Shown here one piece after another: positions 54,676-64,000 of a stretch of DNA of 64,000 nucleotides (within the stretch, counting starts at the first letter, position 1; every line of letters starts with the position of its first letter). Under the pieces are notes generated by a model. The model did not search any database. It was not told where the DNA came from and was given only the letters and a program-made list of their open reading frames with translations. Both the position numbers and the translations under genes were made by a program. The DNA is from Ramazzottius varieornatus. Lineage: Eukaryota > Tardigrada > Eutardigrada > Parachela > Ramazzottiidae. The stretch lies in contig BDGG01000001.1 of assembly GCA_001949185.1 (NCBI GenBank), positions 6,779,280 to 6,843,279 on the forward strand, read 5' to 3'.

Positions 54676-57600
54676 ATGATGGATATCGAGGGCATTCCGC
54701 CACCACCTCCAGAAGAGTTTGAGGGGATCCAATTGCCTTCAGCTGACTCCGTCAGCTGGAACAATGGCCCTTCTGCACAACCGTATGGTTACGGTATCTC
54801 CTACAACTCTGGATCTTCGGGTCATGGGGATGCTGGTGCTGCTTGGCAAAAAGCCATGGACGCTCTCAATCAGTCGGTGGCAGCCCAACCACCAGCTTAT
54901 GGCACCTATCCTTCGTCTTATCCTCCCCCAATGCCTCCACCTGGCTGGCCGCCTAGTTCGTACGCGTAAGTCTTCCTCACCCGTACCGATCTCCTCTTTA
55001 TTATATTCTTGATAAATCTTTCTAGAGATGTTCGTTTCTTTCCAGGTATCCTTCGAGTTATCCAAATTCTTACCAGCAGCAACCACCGAATGTAAGTTTG
55101 CCCTTCTGATCAAGGCCGTGCTGAGATTGTATCTCAGGGCCGTGCAGCACGGCCTTGGAGTTGGCACAGCCCTGGGTTGAGCCCGGCCTTTCTGTACACG
55201 CATGACGAGAAATTATGGGACAGTTAGAACAGGCTTTCGTTCCTTTTGAACTTGACCATTGTATTTTTCAACTTTTTGTTCCTCTTCAGAGTCAGCCGAT
55301 GACGGTTAACCATCAGTACGGTCAAGGATACCAGAACCACGCAGCTCAGTATGGACAAGGGGCCTCGCAGCAGCCACAGTATCATCAGTCAGCGCCTCAG
55401 CAGCCTTCGTATGGTGCTCCACGAGCCCCAGCTCCGCAGAACCAGTACCGGAGTCGGCCACCGAGGCCTTCCATGAGTCGTTACACATACCATCCGTACC
55501 CGACTGGGAGCACGACTCAGCCGGCTCCGTCGACGGAGACACCTGTCCAGCAGCAACAGAAGTTAGATACGAGGACGATGCCGCCGCCCACTATGCAGGC
55601 AGCAGCACCTTCCTCCTTCTACTCTGGCTACGCGACAGCACCCAGCACCTCCACTGGGTCGGGTGTCAGTGACCACTCGGTCGATATGGATATTGACGAC
55701 GTCACGAACACGACACCCTCATCTTATGGTCTCCCTCGAAAACGTTAGTATTGATGCATGGAAACTCGGCGAAGAAACTCGACCAGATCGTTTTTTTTCG
55801 AGTAACGCATCTTTCTAGTGTTATTAAATAGTAGCATGCGTCACTGGCGGAAGCGATCTGGCACGAGTCGGTTTGCCGATCTCCTGCATACTCTTGTGGC
55901 TAATCTTTTAATGTTTTTCTGGTTTCAGAAGCTCCTGGAGCTGGTGGCATACGCTTTCAGCTTTCGAAAAAACCTCTCTCGGAAACGAAACTTTCCAATC
56001 CTTTGTTACAGAAAAGATTTGCCAACGCACCGCCAAACCACCCGCCTTCTTCTTCCTTCTCCGCTTCTTCTTACTCTTATCCTCCTTCTAGTACTCCAAC
56101 CAACACCCAACCGGACTCTTCTAGCGGACGATCGTCTTCCCCTTCACCAGCTTCCTCCCCACCGAAAAGCCAGAACTCGGGACTGAACATCCGCTCCGAC
56201 GACTGGCCAGTCAGCCTCCAGTAAGAACATGCCGTAGTTGGCTTTCGTTTCCACGGGACTAGTTTTTAACGGGTTTTTTTCCTCCACTTTTCAGAAACTA
56301 TGTCGCCAAAGCCATCGCAGTCACTCCACCGGAGAAAACCAGCCATGTCATGCAGACCATCACGCAGATGATCACCAATGCGTACAAGACCAACACGCTT
56401 CATACCTGCAAGTGGGAGAAAGCACCAATGCCTTAGTAAGTGAAGTATCTGGATGGATGATTTTGGCGTTTTTAGACTCTGCCGTTTTTACTCGAGTTCT
56501 AATCAACTGAAGAATGATTCCAAAAGCGGGAGCAGGGGAAACAAAACGTACCAGAAGGTTATATCGAGTGGCGCACGCATTCATTGTTATTGGCTTGAAG
56601 GACGCGCCACTGGATGTACGGTTTTGTGCCTTTTTCATTGCTCAGCTCCCAGTTATCTAACCTCATTCGTGTTCATTTTCACATGATTGGCCTTTTTCTT
56701 GCAGCGCGGACGATGCGAGTAACGAGCTATTCGGCTTGAGTCCGAAGCGAGAGAACAGTCCTCCGACATTCCGTAGTTCATCGGGTCGTGGTAGGGGTGG
56801 TCGTCCAGCGTTGCGACGTGGTCGTGTCAGTAATCGACGCAGTGATTCCGATGAGTCAGGTGACGAGAAGTCATCGCAAGTTAGCAGTAGCAGTAGGGCA
56901 CGTAACGGTAAATCCTCCTCGCCGCGCGGGGGAGATTTCCCTGGTGAAGACTACCTCTCACTGAGGAAAGGCGGATCTTCTTCATCGACGAAGAAGGGGA
57001 AGAAGGGAACTCAGACCGGGTAAGGATATTGTTACCCAGAAATTCTCCATCCAGTGACGATTTCTTTGAAAGTATTCTAAGGCAAATTGAGTTTCGATTT
57101 TTCCAAAAGAAAAATTTAGGAAATGGCTGTGGTCATACCCTTACACCCCATTTGACCATAGTCACCCCGCATGGTGTGAAACTTAATTACGGTCCGCTAA
57201 AGTCACACCCTGGTCACTTCGACTTTAATACAACTATAGGTGTAACTATAGACATAGCCTAAAAAATTTGAAATTCGTGAAATCTACAGAAACTGAGACG
57301 GAAAATTTGGATTTCAGATCAACTTTTGCAATGTCTGATTTTTTTGTGAAATTAGAGTCTCGTAACGCTTCGTTTTTGTGCGTCATTTGGGAAACCGATC
57401 TTGTCGAGTTTATTTTGTCGGAATTTCATTTGGAGTTAATTTTCGGTTTTTTTCGCAGGCCGCGTGGTAAGTTACTGGGTTTCGGTGCTGAGACTCCCAT
57501 GACTGAAGAAGATCAGGCAAAGCTCCGTAAGCGTCAAGAGCGGTTCGGTGACGTAAGCAAAACTAGTTCAGACTCCCTCTCAGCCACAGCCACTTCCGTT

Positions 57601-59099
57601 ATAAGATCCAACAGTAAGCCCAGAAAGACGAAGTCTCCAGTGGCCTCCTCCTCTAACCCCCTCCGAGACCGTGCTAAGCTTGCCCAGCGTGGCAAGTCCG
57701 GGCAGCGGGCGGTAGTGGGTACCTGCCAGACAGTCGAGAAGGAGTACTTCCGGTTGACCGAGGAAGCCGAGCCTTCTCTCATTCGCCCTCTAAACATTCT
57801 CGAGCAGGCGCTGGACGTGGTCCGCGACAATTGGAAGCGGAAGCATAACTACCGTTATGCCGAGTCGCAGTTGAAGAGTATCAGGCAGGACCTCCGTGTT
57901 CAGCATATCTTCTCCCCCTTCACCGTCAAAGTATACGAGATGCATGCACGTATTGCATTGGAAGTAGGCGATCAGGCAGAATTCACCCAGTGTCTGGCGC
58001 AACTTGAGTGGCTGTATGATACACTGTCCGCCGTCTATCGTAAAACGGGTAGCTCCGCTGGTGCTGTCGCGCCTGGATGTGAGAACCGCAGGGAGTTCCT
58101 GTCCTATCGCATCCTCTACGTCATGAGGCAGAACAGAACAACTGGTAAGTTGTCTCGAATCAGCGGGCGCACGTGAATGCTGAACCATATATTATGCCCA
58201 TTTTCACTCAGAGCGTTAAGTTTGGAGTGGGGCACAATATACGGATCGTTGAATTGGTGCGTCGGTTGACATATAAATGGCAAAATTTGTCTGATGGGCT
58301 CTCTAACTGCTGTTTGGTTTTGTAGACATGACGCGGGTGAGGAGTCAGCTTTCGGATGAAGATAAGAAGGATACGTGTATAGCGTTCGCTTTCTCGGTAC
58401 TGTCCGCGTATTTTGCTGGTGATTACCAACAGTATTTCTCATTGCACAAAAATGCACCCATGATGGCTGGCTACGTCATGGATGTCTCCACCCCCATCTT
58501 TCGTCAGAAGATGCTCATCAAGATATGCGCAGCGTAAGTTTCCTGTTTCAGAAACTCGATGGAATGTTTGGGAGCTCAGCAAGCAAACTCAGCAAGATCG
58601 TTTTTCCAAGTCGCTCACATTTTCAGTGTAATAACCTGGAGAGTGCGCCACTCGGAAGTTCTGACGTGGCTATTTTGCCAAGTGACGCACTTCTTCAGTT
58701 TAATAGGCTGAAGCATGCGCCGCTGGGAATTACGATCTTGTTGTTTTTTTAGACTAGGTCTGGTCTCACGGTATTTATGGTGGATGTTTAATGTTTTTTA
58801 GGTATCGACCGAACCTTCCCGTGATGGCGCTCAAAGACATCTTGTGTTTTAGTAGTGAACCTGAACTGCGAGATTTCCTGAAAGCTTATAGGTTAACGTA
58901 CACATGGATGAATGGAGCTGAGGAGATTGATTGTAAGGCTTCCTTGGCGGTAGTGAAGGCAGGTCCTGAGATCCTTCAACCAGTTGAGACTCAGGCACAG
59001 CCTCAGGCACCTCCGCCACCCAAACCGAAGCTGGTGACCTCCACACCGCTAAGAACTTCCAGTAAGACAAGAAGAAGAATAGCTGTCAGTACAGCTTGA
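54676..59099 (+). CDS. LENG8: LENG8-like SAC3/GANP-domain protein, complete
   Basis: LENG8 is related to yeast Thp3 and carries the SAC3/GANP helical domain, linked to nuclear mRNA processing and export. Nine exons (54676-54965, 55046-55091, 55290-55743, 55929-56220, 56295-56435, 56705-57019, 57459-58144, 58326-58533, 58802-59099) keep phase and give 909 residues (human: about 800). The amino half is Pro/Gln/Tyr/Ser-rich. APGAGGIRFQLSKKPL matches a conserved LENG8 block and SDDWPVSLQNYV another. An RGRGG stretch follows. The SAC3 domain is clear from GTCQTVEKEYFRLTEEAEPS through YAESQLKSIRQDLRVQHIFS, YEMHARIALEVGDQAEFTQC and FLSYRILYVMRQN to MMAGYVMDVSTPIFRQKMLI. It ends after a conserved EIDCKASL motif and a Pro-rich tail. 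The start is the first of two consecutive ATG codons. Confidence 0.94.
55111..55157. repeat. Perfect 13-base hairpin in a LENG8 intron
   Basis: CAAGGCCGTGCTG and its exact reverse complement CAGCACGGCCTTG lie 21 bases apart, just after the second exon's donor site. Confidence 0.8.
55194..55223 (+). repeat. Solo end of the MITE-like family
   Basis: GTACACGCATGACGAGAAAT followed by TATGGGACAG matches the left end of the 16014 element, with no matching interior or right end. It lies in the same LENG8 intron as the hairpin. Confidence 0.65.
55757..55885. repeat. Intronic GTGGCGCAC palindrome, degenerate copy
   Basis: In the LENG8 intron 55744-55928. Outer arms AAACTCGACCAGATCGTTTT and GCGATCTGGCACGAGTCGG are still inverse copies; the inner arms have decayed to GAGTAACGCAT and CATGCGTCACTGG. 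Confidence 0.65.
56555..56625. repeat. Intronic GTGGCGCAC palindrome, one copy
   Basis: In the LENG8 intron 56436-56704: TCGAGTGGCGCACGCATTC and GACGCGCCACTGGA around a 25-base spacer containing TTGTTATTGGCT. Confidence 0.75.
58565..58748. repeat. Intronic GTGGCGCAC palindrome, two copies in tandem
   Basis: In the LENG8 intron 58534-58801: CTCAGCAAGATCGTTTTTCC with AAGTCGCTCACATTTTCAGT and GAGTGCGCCACTCGG, then GCCAAGTGACGCAC and CATGCGCCGCTGGG. Confidence 0.75.
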
Positions 59100-59570
59100 T
59101 GAGGCTTTTCTTCATGAAATTCTTCCCTATCGTTTTCCTGTTTTATGATTATTTATCTGCACTAATTCATTTCGACTCAATGTTCTTGTTGAGTGGAATA
59201 CTGTAGTATGAAGAGTATCTTACGCTGTTTCTTTTAACTTGTTTCTATTTTTAATGGTTATCCTCTTTGACGTTTACGACTAATTGAAGAAGGTCAATCT
59301 CGGTAAAGATGCGATATGTCGTTGAAGAGACGCTTCGGTCGTAAAGCTGTGATCTTTTGTATGAACGAATAATGGTAGGTCAGTAAGCGTGAAATTCGCT
59401 TGTGAGGAACACAAACTCGTTTTGGTATCCATTCAGGTAAGGTCGCCTTCGAGATCGACATCAGTCTAAGCCGATGCGGATACACGAGCAGATTTCCCAC
59501 GGCACTGTAGATGTATATACAGGTAACAGTTGCCTCAACATCCTGAAGCCGCAAAGACCGATATTCCACC
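59100..59570. other. Intergenic, nothing recognised
   Basis: 3' side of LENG8 and 5' side of the next plus-strand gene. No consensus AATAAA was seen. The only frame of note is a 122-codon minus-strand one that overlaps the next gene's first exon and looks like a shadow. Confidence 0.4.
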
Positions 59571-61009
59571 ATGCAGATTGTATCGAAAAATTGGTTGGAA
59601 CACTTGAGGCTCTTCTTTGCTGGGATAATCGCGGTTGGAGTCAAACATGTCTCGAGTACCAACCGCTACTATGGGACATATCTCACCTTTGGCTCCGTAA
59701 GTACTACCCGGATGCTAGAGCGGAGCTCTTATGGCTACCTTTGTTATCTTCTCCGTATAATCTATTTGCTTTTCAAGGGTGACACAATGATACAAGTCTA
59801 CCATGCCGAGAAGGGACCCAATACGCCGCACCGGAAGTGGCACGTGGAATGTTTGGATGGCGAAGCTGTTATCGGAATTCAGTCAGTCATTCAATCACTC
59901 ATTCAGTCACATTGAACACTTGATCAAATTGGAGGTCCTATGTTTCATTTTTGCATAATACGTTCTACTTTCAGGAACTTCGTCAATGATTTCCAGGTAA
60001 GAATCGACGAGGATCGGATAACGGGGTATTTCCGGTTACTGTACACTTCCGGTTTTGCTTTATGCCCTGCGCCACAAACTGAAAATCAAAGTGGCCCTTT
60101 CGGTCTGCAGAAACTGGATGTGATATGGTGCAAGTTCATGTTCCCGTACAAGCCACCAACAAACGGAATTTATCCCTTCTATCCAAAGTAAGCTATCGAT
60201 GGCTGCGAGAATGGAGCGAATGCCATTAGGGGGACATTCATTCTTGCGTCTTTGCAGCTGCCATGTCAAGAACTTCACGAATCAGTTCTTCTGTTTCGAT
60301 CCGAAGGATGTGGCGCTGACAGTAAACACCTTTGTCGTAGGTGGGTCCAGTCTTGCATTTGAGTCGAAGACCTGTCGCTGTGGGGAATCTCCCTTGAAGG
60401 TCTGTTGCTCCTTGTAGGTTTCTGGGATCCGGGGGCGCAGTTCTTCATAGCCTTTCCCCGTATCACAGACAACAACTTATACAAGTGCTGCAGAACCCCA
60501 CAAGGGTACTACGTGGACTATACCAGCTGTTATTACTTGCCGACCCACGACCAGTACTGGGAGTTCTACGTGAGTTCCGAAATGAGCATACATGGCGATA
60601 GCAAACTTTTCTAACATTTTTTGGGCTATACTGTAGGATGCTATTCAACAGTTTATTGTCTTTTGCAATGGAGGTTATGTCATGACGGGAATTTCAAAGA
60701 AAATTGCTCCCTACGACCAAGAGGTATCTTTCTCATTCTTGATGTCTGAGCTAATGGAACGAGTCGGAAACCTTTTGCGATTACCAGTCCCGCTTTCTGC
60801 AGAATCACATTGAATGGATCCAGTGTTGTCGCATGGGCTTTCAAGGGTTCGACAATCTTGCGCCACCTCAAGTACTGCGGATTGCTCGGTCAGTTAACAA
60901 ATCCACGATGGTTGGGACCGTGGAAGACATCGAAGAGCCGGACCCGATGACCACCGCGTCAAGCGTTCCAACTTTAGAAGCTGAGCATAATAGTTTGTGG
61001 AATCCGTAA
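59571..61009 (+). CDS. Secreted or single-pass orphan protein (about 323 residues)
   Basis: Seven exons (59571-59696, 59778-59881, 59975-60187, 60258-60340, 60418-60569, 60637-60723, 60803-61009) join in phase with GT-AG sites. A hydrophobic stretch near the start (LRLFFAGIIAVGVKHVSS) looks like a signal peptide or anchor. The rest has regularly spaced cysteines and aromatic residues: FALCPAPQTENQ, WCKFMFPYKPP, FFCFDPKDVALTV, YKCCRTPQGYYVDYTSCYY, FIVFCNGGYVM and EWIQCCRMGFQGF. An extracellular disulfide-bonded fold is therefore likely. The carboxy tail is acidic. I do not recognise the family. Seven in-phase junctions make it a real gene. AATAAA lies at 61063, about 55 bases past the stop. 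Confidence 0.75.
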
Positions 61010-61062
61010 AGAGATTTCACCTGTTACTGTGATTTCTTGCATTACTTGTAATGAGAACCGTC

Positions 61063-61068
61063 AATAAA
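61063..61068 (+). terminator. Polyadenylation signal
   Basis: Canonical AATAAA about 55 bases after the stop codon of the preceding gene, at a usual distance. Confidence 0.7.
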
Positions 61069-61430
61069 ATTCATAAAATTAAGATCACTAGAAGGGAAAG
61101 AACGGCAAGAACAAAGTTCCAGAAAAATGGACTTTTCTTCTAGTCTCTTGCGTTGTTTGTTCTCCATCGTTCACCGGACCAAGCCATGCCGGCACTTCTT
61201 GACCTCACTAACGAGGGAACGGTCAGGACGATCAGACGCCGATCTTTGTTTTGATGCTTTCACCCGATAGGTAGGTTTCTTAGCTTACTATAAAAAGCAG
61301 GAAGAGATGCTATGAACCCCTCCCTGGAGCTGGAGAAAATCCTGAAAGCGTGGAGCCATTGTCTACCCCGTATAGCACCACTAAGTTCTTGGGATGTCTA
61401 CTGGTCCCTGTATCGTGGGTGGCGTGAAGT

Positions 61431-61630
61431 CGCCGGCAGCAAAAACGAAGTAAATGTACTCCCGAACATCTCTACGGTTTCAGGCAGGGCAAAAAACTTT
61501 GCGATTTCATCGATGTTTCCTCCCGTGGTGGTCTCTGAGGAAAATGTCGATGAAAAAAGAAAACTTTCTTTGACTTACCTGAAACAGTAAAGGTGTTCAG
61601 GACTACATTTACTTCGTTTTTGCTGCCGGT
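61431..61630. repeat. Inverted repeat with arms of about 55 bases
   Basis: The left arm runs GCAGCAAAAACGAAGTAAAT then GTTTCAGGCAGG. The right arm runs CCTGAAACAG then ATTTACTTCGTTTTTGCTGC, its reverse complement with minor differences. The spacer is about 95 bases. It resembles none of the other families here. Confidence 0.75.
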
Positions 61631-62421
61631 AACTCCATGCTACCCGTGGTACAAGGACCGCCGATAACTCCATGCTACCCGAGCACTGATGGTAAGAGGA
61701 CCACAGACGATTGGCACCTGTGCAGCGGAGAATTTTTTGGACCTGGTGATTCTGGTCTTTCAATCAACCGTTCTCACTGCTCAGCAATATTACGTACACA
61801 AAGCGTGATGGCTGCTGGTGCAGGACCAAAGTGCGCAGTTTGGCGCATTCAGCAGTTCCGCTCTTTCAGTTGACTTTCAAAGAATGGAACTGTGTACTAT
61901 TGCCGGTGTCGATTGATTGCTGATTGGACAGATTCGTTTGGTTTCAACTTTCAACGGATGCAGCGCAGCTTTTTCCAGGAATCTCTTCGGTTTTAGCCTT
62001 CAGACTCATCTTTCTAGCTGCGTGATCCCTCCATCCATCCTCTACTTTGTGTTTACTGTGAAGACATTCGGCTTATTCTCGACTGAACAACCTTCAGATG
62101 TTTCGTTGTCGACAGGAGGCGAAACATGGACCGTCCGGAGAAGACTGGACTCAAGTAAGCCATAATTATGCCATATTGTGCTTTTCTTATTCATCACTTA
62201 AACTTCCTTCCTTGATCTGTTGCACCCTTGGTACCATGTCGCGTCGTTGTGTTGAGTGTTTTCTCATTACAGCAGACTGCGACGTCGCTCCTCGGTATGT
62301 CAAGACTTACGGCCGTTTTCAAAGCTGCGAAGAGTTATTTTCCGTCGATCGTGGAAAATTTCTTGTTCATTGTTTTGCTGGGCGGTATTATTACGCTGCT
62401 TATGCCTTCCAGATTTTAAAA

Positions 62422-63635
62422 ATGATTACTCTCACAACGGATAATATCGAAAATGGAAACAGCACGACGGCTAACTTTTCGAGGCTCAAACGACGGGTCA
62501 GCTTCGCGGAAACCTTTGAGCTCAAGTGAATCTTCAGAATTTCGTTCTTTATGTTGATTAATATCCGAATAAAATTCCAGCTGCGTCTTTCACGTTTGCA
62601 TTGTTTCTAGGAATTACTGCCTTGAAGAGGCAGGCCTTTTCGAAGGTGCAGCCGAAAGACACCAAGTGAAAGATGCCCAGCAGACATCTCCCATCCCTCC
62701 TTTCGAGATCAACGAGTTTGGTCGACGTTACTCACCTGAAGCCTTCCATCCTGATCTTAACCAGTCCATGTACGGCGACCAGATGATGGAACAGGGCAGT
62801 TTCATTGAGGATGCCATCCTGTTTGAGGGTCCAAGAAATTCGCATAACAGGACAACGTCCGAACCTGTGGACATGAGCGTGTCTCGCCTGGATCAGTCAC
62901 GCTTCGATCAGTCCATGGAGATGGACTGCTCCAGCCAGGCCGCTGTCCACGTTACTCATCAAAGTGCTCTGATCATCTGTTCTGGTAGGAACAAGTCTGA
63001 ACAACAGGATAACCGGGGACATCTTGTCGCAAACCTCGGTAAATTTATTTTTCGTGAGATCTTGACGAGACGTATTCAGTGTTCAGAAACCTACGTACGC
63101 TGAGTCACAACGTATATCATCACAATCGTGTATGCAGGTGTATGAAATGCGAGTGTGTGGTTGTGAATGGGCGCTGTCTTGCACCTGCATACAGCAAGCT
63201 GCTGGACTGACTTTGGGTTCGGTGCGCGAGACAACTGCGCCTTTTTTGCCGATCTTCTCCATGCAGTCCATGTACATTGTGCTTGTTCTGATTTTTCAGG
63301 TTTCAGTCAGGCTGATACCAGTCTAAGTGCCATCTTCCATGCGTTGGAAGATGGCGGCTCTGTGCCCGATGTGTCCGTTGAGACGTTCGTCATGGAAGAA
63401 GAGCTGATGGCGCAGCAGGAAAGAGAGGTGCAACTGGAGGAACGTACCTCTCTCGAAAGCTTCCTTGAGAGTATCGACATGATCCAATCATCAGACACCG
63501 CGGGAAGTAAACCACTTGAGAACCAAGTGGATATGGACATCTCGGTAATGACGTTTTTGGAGCCACAGAATGACCCTCATGATATGGACATATCCGAACT
63601 GCAAAGTAACCATGGGCGTCCCATCGGAAACTTCG
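62422..63635 (+). CDS. KNL1: KNL1-like kinetochore scaffold, amino terminus (partial at right edge)
   Basis: KNL1 (Spc105, CASC5) recruits PP1 and the Bub1-Bub3 checkpoint proteins to kinetochores. Three exons, 62422-62525, 62611-63038 and 63300-63635, read in phase for about 289 residues and end at a donor, so the gene continues beyond the window. Residues 24-31 are RRVSFAET, the PP1-docking RVSF motif in the setting typical of KNL1 (RRVSFADT in human). Downstream, a polar acidic region holds four short M-D-[MI]-[ST]-like motifs: EPVDMSVS, SMEMDCSS, QVDMDISVMT and PHDMDISELQ, resembling KNL1 MELT repeats (M-[ED]-[LIM]-T) with Ser in place of Thr. The start ATG follows an acceptor-like CCTTCCAG and places RVSF near the amino terminus, as in the family. 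The call rests on motif order rather than long similarity. Confidence 0.7.
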
Positions 63636-64000
63636 GTGAGTTCCAATACTGTATTCTCTCCGGAAATGGATGTACGTCACTGATATCTGGTTCACTAGAG
63701 TGTTAGCGTAGCTATTACACAAAGCCAGCATGGCGTCAGATCTTGACGTATTTACGGACAGCTTTAGTAGCCAATCAGCGCAGTCGGACAAAATACTATT
63801 AAGCTCTGTTTCATCTGCCGGTGCGTAGTACTTTTGGTACCCTGGCCGCGCCATGGTTCATCTTTCCCACAATCTGAAACGGCCATAATTTTTGTTTAGC
63901 TCGTGGGGACCGAATGGCCGTTACAGAAAGTTGAGATCAGCTCTTGGTCATCCCGCTACCGGGGAAGATCAGCTGATAGGATCTCTAATACCCATAATGT
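63636..64000. other. Probable KNL1 intron
   Basis: Follows the GTGAGT donor at 63636. No further exon with the MELT-like pattern was seen before the window ends. Confidence 0.4.

Larger units (their letters stand above)
61010..62421. other. Intergenic with inverted repeat
   Basis: Between the orphan gene and the KNL1-like gene. It holds the long inverted repeat at 61431-61630. A 92-codon plus-strand frame at 61312-61590 overlaps the repeat and is probably chance. CCTTCCAG at 62406-62413 may be the acceptor of the first coding KNL1 exon. Confidence 0.45.

Noticed and set aside
61312-61590. 92-codon plus-strand frame.
   Set aside because: It overlaps the long inverted repeat, has no splice or family support, and its other frames are equally open.

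Overview
The window is animal nuclear DNA. Coding sequence is split into short exons joined by GT-AG introns of roughly 50 to 1,600 bases, genes lie on both strands, and the recognisable families are animal ones: UNC80, PGAM5, glypican, angiomotin, HERC4, ABCF2, LENG8 and KNL1. UNC80, glypican and angiomotin together exclude fungi, plants and most protists. Divergence from the human proteins and the small introns suggest a fast-evolving invertebrate. I could not fix the phylum; a small protostome such as a tardigrade would fit, but nothing in the sequence proves it. All homology calls come from recognising motifs and family sequence by eye. Exon ends come from reading-frame continuity plus splice consensus and may be off by a base or two.

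Layout. 1-7.8 kb: the amino-terminal part of an UNC80 gene (minus strand), running off the left edge. 7.8-16.4 kb: no gene recognised, several foldback repeats. 16.4-18.3 kb: a single-exon gene for a 604-residue secreted, probably disordered protein. 19.1-21.2 kb: a PGAM5-type phosphatase with a long amino-terminal extension. 21.2-32.4 kb: mostly unassigned sequence, with two weak gene candidates near 22.5 and 26.5 kb. 32.4-37.1 kb: a glypican (plus strand, first exon not found). 37.5-39.1 kb: unassigned minus-strand exons. 39.3-41.5 kb: an angiomotin homologue (minus strand), sharing a head-to-head promoter with a complete HERC4-like E3 ligase (42.3-48.0 kb, plus strand). 48.5-49.5 kb: a secreted orphan protein. 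50.5-53.9 kb: a complete ABCF2 ATPase (minus strand). 54.7-59.1 kb: a LENG8/SAC3-type protein. 59.6-61.0 kb: a second secreted or membrane orphan. 62.4 kb onward: the start of a KNL1-like kinetochore scaffold cut by the right edge.

The genes do not form a pathway. They mix housekeeping functions (ABCF2, LENG8, HERC4, KNL1), membrane and signalling functions (UNC80, glypican, angiomotin, PGAM5) and lineage-specific secreted proteins. The most striking feature outside the genes is a set of short palindromic repeat families. One lies almost wholly within introns between 45 and 59 kb and is built from inverted copies of a GTGGCGCAC core. Another is a roughly 180-210 base terminal-inverted-repeat element in four copies. 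A third is a foldback element in three copies. I found no tRNA, rRNA, CRISPR array or intact transposase gene.
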